A DNA stretch of 64,000 nucleotides from Mycoplasma tullyi (GTDB lineage: Bacteria; Bacillota_I; Bacilli_A; Mycoplasmatales; Mycoplasmoidaceae), in assembly GCF_014068355.1 (NCBI RefSeq), contig NZ_CP059674.1, positions 496,001 through 560,000 of the forward strand, read 5' to 3'. The position numbers and the translations under genes were made by a program. The stretch's first letter is position 1, and each line of letters opens with the position of its first letter. Below the pieces are notes generated by a model. It had not been told where the DNA came from. It saw only the letters and a list, made by a program, of their open reading frames with translations, and made no database searches. Below, in pieces: positions 54,766 through 64,000 of the stretch.

Positions 54766-55371
54766 TTATTTTTCTGTTCTATGATCTTTGTTAGCATTTA
54801 AATAATTAAAGATTTGATCTCTGTAGTATTCGTATTGGTTATTTCTTAGCTCAATTTCTTTCGGAAGTCCAGTATTTAACTTTGAACAAGCTTGTTCAAA
54901 GTTGTCTAGAATATCGACTATTTTATTTTGGATAGAAAGTGAAGGTAACAATAAATTTACATTTGCAGTTTCTCGAATTCAATGTCTTTTGTGTTCAGTA
55001 GCTTGATTAATGTTAACCTGCATCCAATGATATATAAACTTTAAGTTTACAGCTCTTACATCAATTGGTTTTAAAATTTTTATTGCTGATGACTTAACTT
55101 TAAAATTGAAATCAACCCACTTATTATCACAAGTAAAATCATCAAAGATGATTACAGGATTTTCTACACTAGCATTAAAAATCCCTTTAGTTTGATCTGT
55201 ATTACCTAATATGAAACTTTTTCCAGCGGTTAAAACAGGCGTTTTATAGTCATTGTTATAAACAGGATTATTTCCTACTAAGTACTTAGTAGGTTGTTCG
55301 TAGCCGATTACATCTGATAAAGATATTGAGATTGAACCAAATAGATATTGAATAACGATTAAGAGATTATC
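54766..55371 (-). pseudogene. hsdS: Silent HsdS module: third TRD plus conserved region
   Basis: 201 codons open in a frame different from the upstream complete hsdS, with no ATG or other start near the beginning, so it is probably not made on its own. It reads as one target-recognition domain (QYLFGSISISLSDVIGYE to ETANVN) followed by a conserved helical region, LSIQNKIVDILDNFEQACSK through ELRNNQYEYYRDQIFNYL. That region is nearly the same as the C-terminus of the upstream HsdS. The junction is the (GA)6 tract at 55370-55381: with one more GA, or two fewer, this module is fused in frame, giving a protein of about 598 aa. Confidence 0.8.
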
Positions 55372-56560
55372 TCTCTCTCTCGAATTCGCCAGTAGTTAAG
55401 TAACTAAAGATTTGTTCTCTATAGTATTCGTACTGTTGGTTTCTTAATTCAATTTCTTTGGGTAGACCAATGTTTAACTTTGAACAAGTTTGTTCAAAAT
55501 TATCCAAGAAATCGATTATTCTATTTTGAATACTGATCGATGGGATTGGAATATCAATATTTAATATTTCAGACATATTAGGGTGCTTAATCCCTGAACC
55601 TTTAAAAGAATTTTCAATGAGATCAATATTATTAATTAAGAAATAATATAAAAACTTAGTTTTTATAATATTTGAATCTAAACTAGTTCCTAATAAATTA
55701 CCTGCATCAATGAATTTACCGTTATGGTATTTAATCTTAGCTGAACCACCTGAAGGTATAGCTATGACTTCTCCCTGAAAAATTAATTTTTCATTGTTTT
55801 CTTCATAAGTATATAGTTCTACGATACCTGTTGTTAATATTCGTATGTCACCATCTTCTTTAGCAATTTCATTTGCTTTTTTTCTTAAGATGCTTGAAAT
55901 ATTTAACGTTTTAGAGTTGTTACAATTTTCAAATTTTTTATTTCAAGTAGTAACTTCAATTAATTTTTTAATTGTTATTTTTGGATTATTCTCAAAATTA
56001 AGTAGCTTATCTCTATAATATTCATACTGATCTGAACGCATATTAAGCTCTGCTGTAAGCTCTGCTGTAAGCTCTGCTGTAAGCTCTGTGAATGAATCAA
56101 GAATCTTCACAATCTCTTCTTGTATTTTTAATGGTGGAACAGGAATTTCTAAATTCAAAATAGTTTTTTTATCTAACGCAGGAATTCCAGAACCATACTT
56201 AAGATTCATGATGTATTCTTGTTTACTTTTTAAAAAGTAATATAAGTACCGATCATAAATCGAAACATTAGTCAAAACAAAACAATGAGCTCCAGCAAAG
56301 AATGGTACATCCATTCATTGAATATAACCTGCACTGGCTCCACCTTGACTAATTGTAATGTGGTTTTTATCAAAATTAAAACCTTCGTTTATATATCCAG
56401 AAGGATTAATACCACCATTGATAACTGGAATGCATCCTTCTTTAAATAAACTTTCTCGATTTAGTTGTTTGCCCTTTTTAACAGCACATATCTCACCCAA
56501 TTTTTTAGTTTCAACCCCATGTGGACAAAGTTCATTAATTAATTTTTGAATTTTATTCAT
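55367..56560 (-). CDS. hsdS: Type I restriction specificity subunit HsdS
   Basis: 397 aa under code 4, ATG at 56560, two bases after hsdM. Sets the DNA target of the R-M complex. Layout: TRD1 (about 1-130), central conserved region with QEEIVKILDSF and a TEL-(TAEL)3 spacer at about 157-172, then SDQYEYYRDKLLNF; TRD2 (about 200-325); C-terminal conserved region with IQNRIIDFLDNFEQ and NQQYEYYREQIFSYL. The last codons lie in a (GA)6 tract, and the stop follows directly, so length is set by slippage there. The TAEL repeat is the same motif that sets spacer length in EcoR124-type enzymes. Confidence 0.93.
55370..55381 (-). repeat. (GA)6 dinucleotide tract at the hsdS junction
   Basis: GAGAGAGAGAGA on the minus strand, coding ERER just before the hsdS stop TAA. 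Current count keeps the stop in frame. +1 unit gives ...ERER-DNLL and reads into the downstream TRD3 module; -2 units does the same. Confidence 0.9.
56045..56088 (-). repeat. 12-bp tandem repeat coding (TAEL)3 in hsdS
   Basis: Three perfect copies of the 12-mer aagctctgctgt (plus strand) and eight bases of a fourth. It keeps the reading frame, so slippage changes only the helical spacer between the two TRDs. Confidence 0.92.
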
Positions 56561-56562
56561 TA

Positions 56563-58176
56563 TTATTCGTTTTCCAGTTCGTCAACAATTTGATCGATTT
56601 TAGTTCTTAATTCATTTACTCTTAAAGTAGTTTCTTTGATCTGTTTGTTTAGCTCGACAATATTAATTATTTTTTTAGTAGATTTCTTTTCAACATACTT
56701 ATTGACTGATAAATTCCAATCTCTAGTTTTAGTTTCAATTTCTTGTTTTGAAACTAATTTAGAAAAATATTCAATTTCTTTTCTATTAATAATTACATCT
56801 AAGATTTGTTCTTGATGTTCTTTAGTTAATTTATTTTTAGCATCAATTCTTATGAATAATTTTGAAGCGTCAACGAACAATACTTTATCATCTTTACGGT
56901 TTTTTCTTAATACTATGATACAAGTATCTGTTTTGGTACTAAAAAATAAATCTTTGGGTAATTGGATAATAGTATCAATGTAATTATTCTCTACAAAATA
57001 TTTTCTTATTTTAACTTCTACATCAGGACGGGATAAAGCACCAGGAAAATTAACGACTGCAGCAGTACCAGTTTCAGCTAAATAAGAAAGAATATGCATA
57101 GTAAAAGCTCAATCTGCATATCCTTTAGGAGCTAAAACACCAGCTGGAGTAAATCTAGGATCGTTAGCCAAAGTCGGATTATCTTCACCTTCTCAAGGTT
57201 CTGAAAAAGGAGGATTAGCCACGATCGCATCATATTTACCTTTGTATTGATCTATTACTGGATCAGGATCCTTTAAAGTATCACCTGAAGCTATTCTAAA
57301 ATTATCATATGGAATATCGTGCAAGAACATATTCATTCTTGCAAGGTTGAATGTAGATATATTAAGTTCTTGACCATAAAATCTAACCTTAACTTCACCT
57401 TCTTCTTTAGGCAAAATTTTGGCAAACTTTAATAATAACGATCCACTGCCACAAGTCGGGTCATAAACTCTATCTACTCTTTGTTTATATATATGATTTT
57501 CACTTAAATTATTAAAATCAATTAAGGTAATTTTTGCCAAAAGTTCACTGACTTCTTGGGGAGTAAAAAATTCTCCATCACTTTGAGCGGCATTTTTAGC
57601 ATACATAGTCATTAAGTATTCATATGCATCACCAAAAGCATCGATACTATTATCCCAATAATTACCAAAGTCAATTTCAGAGATTTTAATTAATGCGTTT
57701 GATATGTTCTTACTTTTGTCATCTGGTGTTTTCCCTCATCTATTGTCATTGAAATTTAAGTTGTCGAACAAACCCCTAAAATCTTCTTCTGAGTCCAATC
57801 CTTTGGTTGATATTTCGATGTCTTCAAAAATTTTTTTTAAGTCGATATTTAAATTTTTATTAGTTGAAGAGTTTTTAGCAACATTACAAAACAAATTATT
57901 AGGACTAATGTAATATCCAACATTTTCTCTTGCATTTTCAAATAATTCTTTTGGTAATTGTGATTCGTCAGAAGTAGAAAAATCAAACTCTTCGTTTCAT
58001 TTTTTCATATTAGCATTGATTTTTCTAGTTATGTTTTCTGAAAGAAATCTATAGAATAAGAATCCTAAAATATAATTTCTTAAAATCGGAACTTCAAATC
58101 TACATCTAACGGCATTAGCGATAGCTCATATTTTTTGAAGCAAACTTTTACGCTCTAATTCTTTTTTGTTTTCCAC
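56563..58176 (-). CDS. hsdM: Type I methyltransferase subunit HsdM, copy A
   Basis: 537 aa under code 4. GTG start at 58176, supported by AAGGAG about 5 bases upstream and by the length match with copy B. N6-adenine methyltransferase: N-terminal HsdM_N helical domain ([27 protein letters not shown]), AdoMet motif I DPTCGSGS near residue 236, catalytic motif IV NPPF near 324, and [11 protein letters not shown] before motif I. The end is a coiled coil (NKQIKETTLRVNELRTKI). It lies between hsdR (9-base gap) and hsdS (2-base gap). Confidence 0.95.
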
Positions 58177-58185
58177 GAATACTCC

Positions 58186-61100
58186 TTAATTAGATAAGTT
58201 AGTTTCAATGAATAAATCAGTTAATTCATTAAAGGCTTTGTCTTCCAGTTCTCTTTTTTTATTATATTCATCTCTAAGTTTTGGCAAGGGAGCTCAAGGA
58301 CTACCCGATACAAACAGTGACGAGAATCCTCTTCCGCGTCTAGGAGGTTCATCATCTTTAATGCAGCCGTTAAAATAATCAGTTAATTTTTTTATTTCCA
58401 TTTCGTATTTTTTAGCGATTTTTTCTAATCTGTCATCTATGGTTTGTTTAACATATCTTATAAATTGATCTCCCACATCAGAAGACTGTTTAATTAAATC
58501 AGGATCAAAATTTGCATACATAATAAAACTTTCAATAAGTTCTTTTCTAGTTCTAAGAAAACTTGAGCTATATGTAGGTTTTTTGATTTGATCTCAAAGA
58601 TATTTAGCAAATTCGCTTTTGTCTTTTTCTTTAATAACACCTTTAGTCTTATTTTTAATTTCGGAATAGATTAAATTATCAATATGATCTAAATCATAAT
58701 CATGTGCTTTGAATAATTCAGCTTCATAATTTATATCAAAATCATCAATTTTATATGTTACGGCATCTGAAATATCTTCAAGTTTTATGAATTCATTAAG
58801 TTGTTCTTTAAAACTTAGATAATAACCCTTATAATCGTCAATTTCAGCTTGTTCAAGAATCACTTTATCATCTTTGAATTCGTCAAATGCATAAAGAAAA
58901 CGATGCGCTCTTAATCATTTATTAAATGTTTTCATAAAGTCTTTCTTTTCTTCTTTTAATTTGATATCTCTTAAAGAATCAAATGGAAATTTATCTCTAA
59001 GTTTTTCAACGATGACTTTATAACCTTCAGTGATTTCATCTCCATAATAATAAGCATCAAAACCTTTTAATTCGAGATAATTATCGGTCTCTTTTACTCT
59101 GAATAATGCAAAAGCCTCTCTAGCAGCTTTTTTAATGTTTCTAAAACATACAACATTTCCATAAGGTTTGGTTTTATCAAAAACTCGATTAACTCTTGAA
59201 AATGCTTGAATTAAACCGTGATCTTTTAGATTTTTATCGATTCAAATGGTATTTAATTGTGGTGCATCAAACCCCGTTAACATCATGTTAACAACAATTA
59301 AAATATCGATAGATCCATTTTTTGTTCTTCTTGATACGTCGTTATAGTACGATTTTAGATCATGAATTTCATAACTAGTATCGAACAATTTATTGTAATC
59401 TTTGATAGCATTTTCAAGAAATTCTTTATCATCACTCTTCATATTGTGGTCTAATTCTTCAGGATTTTCATCACCTAAATCCGTATTTGCATGACTATCA
59501 TAAGCTACAAGATTTTTATCTACTTCGTCATCAGACCCCATTTCTTTATTGGCATAGTTATAAACAATCGCAACATTTAATTTATTTTTAACATCACATT
59601 CTTTTTGCGATTCTTTAAAATATGAATAATATAGTTTAGCTGCATCAATTGATGAAGCTGCTAGCATACTATTAAAACCAGGAAGTTGCGAGCGATATGA
59701 TTCAAATTGTTCATAACCATACTTTTCTACCAGTTTTCATCTAGTATCGTAATAATTACTATTTTTAAGTCTTAGCGTGTATTTGTCGAAATTGTCCAAG
59801 ATATAAGTTGTTATATCTTTGATTTTTTCATAACCTTCAAAGACAGGTCGGACATCAATAAGGGGTGTTGTTTTTTTGTCGCCATCTCTAATTTCATCGG
59901 ATTTCACAAATTTACCAACAGTATGATGTTTTAGTTTTAATACTTTATCATCTTTTCAAGCATGTTCAATCGTATAAATGTGCAAAGGTTCTTGTCTATT
60001 GCCAAATAAATGAGCTGTGGTTAATTTATGACCATCGAGTGATATATTTGAATTTTTTTCAAAAATCGGTGTGCCAGTAAAACCAAACATCATTGATTTC
60101 TTGAAATACTTAGATATTGCAGAATGCATTTTACCAAACTGACTGCGATGACATTCATCAAATATAAAGACGATTATTTTATGTCTTAATTCTTCGCCAT
60201 GAAGTTTTTCATTATCTAATGTTTCATCATAATCTTTCCTTTTAGGTGAATTATATGAATTAATTAATCTGGTTAATTTTTGAATTGTAGTGACAATGAT
60301 TTTTTCAGATTTGTCTTGGTTTTTAAATAATTTATCTAATGTTCTTACACTTGAAGCGTTGGATGCTGCACCTTCTTGGAATTTATTATATTCTCGTTGA
60401 GTTTGATGATTTAAATCCATTCGATCAACAACGAATACGACTTTATACACTTTATGAAATTTGTAAATTGAACTAATTAATTGTGCAGTTTTAAATGAGG
60501 TTAAGGTCTTTCCACTTCCCGTAGTATGTCATACATAACCTCTAGATTGATCTTTTCCTAGATAATCAGTATTATTAATGGCACATTCAACCTTAGACAT
60601 GATTTTTTCAACAGCAGCAATTTGATAAGGTCGCATTACTAATAATTCTTCATTACTATTAAAAACACAATATTTTGTTAAAACATTTATCAAAACATTT
60701 TTAGTTAGAAACGTATTAGTAAATCCTTCCAAATCATCGATTTTCTCGTTCTCTAAATCTGCTCAATGAGAAGTTTGTTTATATGAATGATATTCTTTAT
60801 TTCTTTTCGTATCAGTATTTTTACGTCAGTTGTTATCTCTAACTGTATTCGAGTAATATCTAGTATCAGTTCAATTAGAGATAACAAACAATTGAACGTA
60901 ATCAAAAAGCCCGTCAGTCTCTTGTAATGAAACATCTCAATAACGTTTAATTTGATTAAATGCATCCTCAAGTTTTCAACCACGACGCTTTAATTCAATA
61001 TGACATAAAGGTAACCCATTAACTAGAATTGTTACATCATAACGATTTTTAATGCCATCCTCTGTGATGACATTAAATTGATTAATTACTTGAAGTGTGT

Positions 61101-61533
61101 TTTTAGCCCAATTATCTTTATCAATTATTTTTAAATTAACTTCGATCTTGTCACCGTCTCTTGTTAAAGTGTATCTGTGAGCACCAGGTTCTTGCAAAAG
61201 TCTTGTTTTTTCAATAGAACGATGTTTTTTATTAAGCAAATATTCGTCACAAAATATTTGTCATTCTCTATCTGATAATTCTCAATTACCATCTGGACGA
61301 GGTCTCTTTTGCAAATCATCTTTATTCAACTCGTTCATTCGTTCTCTTAAATTAATTTTTAAAGCATCTAGGTTTTTAATATTTTCGGCATATTCATAAC
61401 CTAAATTCTTTAAATTGTTAATTAAAAAAACTTCAATTTCTTCTTCACTTCTGACTTCTGGATGTAATTTTTTTTCAGGCCTTTTAGTTGCAATTACTAG
61501 ATCTTCTTGTTCTAAAATATGTTTAATATCCAT
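58186..61533 (-). CDS. hsdR: Type I restriction endonuclease subunit HsdR, copy A
   Basis: 1115 aa, intact under code 4 from the ATG at 61533. DNA translocase and nuclease. The nuclease core is LPLCHIELKRRG near residue 178 (the ExK of PD-ExK). SF2 motor: TTGSGKT (Walker A, about 338), DECHRSQ (Walker B, about 459), FTGTP (motif III) and MLTGFDAPQ...QAFSRVNR (motifs V-VI, about 752-775). The C-terminal helical part binds the methylase core. TATAAT at 61593-61598 gives it its own promoter, so R, M and S form one operon. Confidence 0.95.
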
Positions 61534-61592
61534 ATATTCATTAAAGTTATTAACATTAATAATTACTATTAATGCAGGTGAGACATAACCTT

Positions 61593-61598
61593 ATTATA
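61593..61598 (-). promoter_or_regulatory. -10 box of the hsdR-hsdM-hsdS operon
   Basis: Minus-strand TATAAT about 60 bases before the hsdR ATG. A TTCAAA about 19 bases upstream may be the -35. Confidence 0.5.
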
Positions 61599-61692
61599 AA
61601 AAACTTATCCCTTGTTTTTGAATTAAATAGTGGGAAATTATTTATTTTATAAGCAATTTAAAAGGTGTATGTTTTAATAAACATTAAAACAA

Positions 61693-61749
61693 CTAATAAC
61701 AAAAAAATAATGAATGAAATTCACTAATCAATTGTTGAATCTTGTTCAT
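61693..61749 (-). pseudogene. hsdS: Remnant of hsdS of the second type I system
   Basis: ATG at 61749, 11 bases after the hsdM copy B stop. It reads MNKIQQLISE, matching the start of the intact HsdS (MNKIQKLINE), then runs out of similarity into FHSLFFCY and a stop after 18 codons. The rest of the gene has been deleted. Confidence 0.75.
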
Positions 61750-61760
61750 TATTTTTTGCT

Positions 61761-63362
61761 TTATTTTTTGTTATGTAATTCTTTAACGATCTTATTAATC
61801 TTTGCTCTTAGTTCGTTTACTTTTGCAGTAGTTTCTTCGATCTGTTTATTTAATTCATCAATATCAATTACTTCTTTAGTTGATTTTTCTTCAACATAAG
61901 TATTAACTGATAAAGATCAATTATTAGTTTCAATCTCTTGATTTGAAACTAATTTAGAAAAGTGTTCAATCTCTTTTCTATTAATAATTGTATCTAAGAT
62001 TTGTTCTTGGTTTTCTGTACTTAATTTGTTCTTAGCATCGCTTCTAACAAATAATTCAGAAGCATTAATGAATAATACTTTATCCCCGTTTCTACGGTTT
62101 TTTCTTAATACAAGAATACAAGTAGCGATTGAAGTACCAAAGAATAAATCACTAGGTAATTGGATGATCGTATCAACAAAGTTGTTTTTAACTAAGTATT
62201 GTCTAATCTTAGCTTCTGCACCACCTCGATATAAAACACCTGGGAATTCAACAATTGCAGCAGTTCCTGTTTCAGATAAATAATGCAAGATGTGCATGGT
62301 GAAAGCTAAATCAGCTTTTGAATTAGGAGCTAAAACACCAGCTGGAATAAATCTAGGGTCATTAGCTAAAACAGGGTTATTGTTACCATCTCATTTGATT
62401 GAATAAGGAGGGTTAGATACAATCGCATCATATTTATATTGAGCTAATTCATCATCAGGGTTAATTAAAGTATCACCTAGTGCGATTCTAAATTTTTCAA
62501 AGGGAATATCGTGCAAGAACATATTCATTCTTGCAAGACTAAAGGTGGTTGAATTAATTTCTTGTCCATAATATCCTGCTACAGCATCATCTTTACCTAA
62601 GATTTTACGATATTTTAATAATAATGATCCACTACCACAAGCTGGATCATAAACTCTACTAATTCGTTTTTTGAATTTATGATCTTTAGTTAAATTATTA
62701 AAATCAATCAAGGTGATATTAGCTAAAAGTTCACTTACTTCTTGAGGAGTGAAAAATTCACCAGCTGTCTTACCCGCATTTTTAGAATACATGGTCATTA
62801 AGTATTCATATGCATCACCAAAAGCATCAATGCTGTTATCTCAAAAATCGCCAAAATTGATCTCAGAAATTTTAATCAAGGTTTTTGCTAACATCTTATT
62901 GATTTCAGCTACATTAGTACCTAATTTAATATTATTGAATTTTAAATCATCAAATAGACCACTAAAATCTTTTTCTGATGCTAAGCCTTTTGTTGATTTT
63001 TCAATGTCTTTAAAGATCTCACTTAAATCAATATTTAAATTTTCATTAGTTAAACAATTTTTAGTAACGTTTTTAAATAGGTTTTTCGGTGGAATATAAA
63101 ATCCGATCTCTTCTCTTAAACCATCAATTGATTCTTCTTTGAATTCTGAATCATCATATTCTGCAAAATCAAATCCTGGATATTCATTTTGCATACTTTC
63201 ATTAACATTTCTAGTTAATTTTTCTGAAAGAAATCTGTAAAATAAGAATCCAAAAATATAGTCTTTAAAATCTAATGGTTTTAGATTTCCTCTAACATCA
63301 GCAGCAATTGATCAGATTTTTTGTAATAAACTTTTTCGTTCTAATTCTTTTTGATTGTTCAT
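61761..63362 (-). CDS. hsdM: Type I methyltransferase subunit HsdM, copy B
   Basis: 533 aa under code 4, ATG at 63362. A close paralogue of copy A over its full length: [38 protein letters not shown], AdoMet motif DPACGSGS near 236, catalytic NPPY near 317 (the canonical Tyr, where copy A has Phe), and a coiled-coil end. It starts 9 bases after hsdR copy B. Its own hsdS is reduced to a stub, so activity would need the HsdS of the neighbouring system. Confidence 0.95.
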
Positions 63363-63371
63363 AAATTCTCC

Positions 63372-64000
63372 TTAATTTGATGTGTTGGTTTTAATGAATA
63401 ATTCATTTAATTCATTAAAAGCCTTCTCGCGTGTTTCCTTAATTTCATTATACTTATCAGAATTGCTTCCTTTAAAAGCAATTAAAGGTCTTGTAGCTTT
63501 AAATAGTCTTGAAAACTCACTTCCGTATCTTGTAAGTTCATCTTTTTCGCGACAATCCTTGAAATAGTCACTTAATTTATCGATGTACATTCCGTACTTT
63601 TCAGCTATCTCTTCTAATCTAGCATCTACTGTTTTTTCAACAAACTTCTTAAATTGAGTTTCGATATCGCCTGAAACATCATAATTCTGAGAGTTAATAA
63701 ATGCGATAATAAGTTCTCTTCTAGTTCTAAGTCCAGTCGAACTGCCAATAGCTCTCAAAATTTCTTCGAACAGTTTTTGTTCATCTTCACTCTTGGATTT
63801 GTTCTTAGAACCTTTTTTGGATCTTTTCTTAGATATCGTGTTAATTAGATCAAGAACGTGACCTAAATTATAATCTTGAGATTTAATTAATTCCATCTCA
63901 TATGTAATATCATCTGAAATGTCTTCAATCTCTTTTCTTTCTGCTAGCCAACGTTGACATTCCAAATAATGAGATCGATAGTCATTAATTTCTTGCTGTT
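63372..64000 (-). CDS. hsdR: Type I restriction subunit HsdR, copy B, C-terminal part
   Basis: About 209 codons open to the right edge; the gene continues outside the window. It is recognised by similarity to the end of HsdR copy A: an EDISDDITYE helix, a YDLDH/YNLGH-like segment, LRTRRELIIAFI, ARLEEIAEKYGMYIDKLSDYFKDC and the tail KAFNELNELFIKTN. A Lys/Ser-rich insert (SKKRSKKGSKNKSKS) near the edge is not in copy A. Whether the motor and nuclease parts are intact cannot be seen. Confidence 0.9.
   Translation of the reverse strand, partial: QQEINDYRSHYLECQRWLAERKEIEDISDDITYEMELIKSQDYNLGHVLDLINTISKKRSKKGSKNKSKSEDEQKLFEEILRAIGSSTGLRTRRELIIAFINSQNYDVSGDIETQFKKFVEKTVDARLEEIAEKYGMYIDKLSDYFKDCREKDELTRYGSEFSRLFKATRPLIAFKGSNSDKYNEIKETREKAFNELNELFIKTNTSN

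Noticed and set aside
56358-56549. Plus-strand 63-residue ORF opposite hsdS
   Set aside because: Antisense shadow of TRD1 with no start signal.
60753-60983. 76-residue minus-strand ORF inside hsdR
   Set aside because: Out of frame with hsdR, which is continuous under code 4 across this region. No frameshift is needed.
1-64000. CRISPR array or insertion sequence
   Set aside because: I saw no spaced direct repeats of CRISPR type and no intact transposase. The repeats present are trinucleotide, dinucleotide and 12-bp coding repeats, and the vlhA family itself.

Overview
This window looks like Mycoplasma (Mycoplasmoides) gallisepticum or a very close relative. The DNA is AT-rich and TGA is read as tryptophan almost everywhere, so most genes look broken under the standard code and are whole under code 4. 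Eleven lipoprotein genes match the VlhA haemagglutinin family, and six carry the GAA trinucleotide array that is the known vlhA phase switch. Nearly all coordinates below rest on code-4 reading. I had no database search, so names come from motifs and family recognition.

Layout. 1-1064: N-terminal part of an exported protein that runs off the left edge. 1419-1492: tRNA-Thr. 1692-24724: ten tandem vlhA genes, all on the minus strand. Most have the unit GAA array, leader, ORF, hairpin terminator. 25107-26876: two unknown membrane or exported proteins. 27017-30119: plus-strand KtrA-like protein and LeuRS. 30217-32413: two PEBP-family proteins and an aldo/keto reductase. 33154-39525: a tight minus-strand operon running rpmG, M24 aminopeptidase, membrane protein, smpB, two C1-type (PepC-like) peptidases, two unknown genes. 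39581-41015: decayed DNA. 41111-42919: a MIP-like serine protease lipoprotein. Then come tRNA-Arg, an arginine deiminase-like pseudoenzyme, uridine kinase, Obg GTPase, leucyl aminopeptidase and a TDT-family transporter. 50872-52692: a lone divergent vlhA-like gene. 53448-64000: a defence region with a Schlafen/AlbA_2-type protein and two tandem type I restriction-modification systems.

Two variable systems dominate. In the vlhA array the GAA counts, in minus-strand gene order from the left, are 11, 11, 9, 9, 8, 3 (broken), none, none, 10, none. None is 12, the count reported for the expressed state, so the whole block reads as silent in this sequence. In the type I locus, a complete HsdS carries three TAEL repeats in its central spacer. 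It ends within a (GA)6 tract that abuts a third, out-of-frame target-recognition module. Gain of one GA unit, or loss of two, would fuse this module in frame. The upstream paralogous R-M system keeps hsdM and hsdR but only the first codons of its hsdS.

The rest is typical minimal-genome housekeeping with several peptidases for amino acid scavenging.
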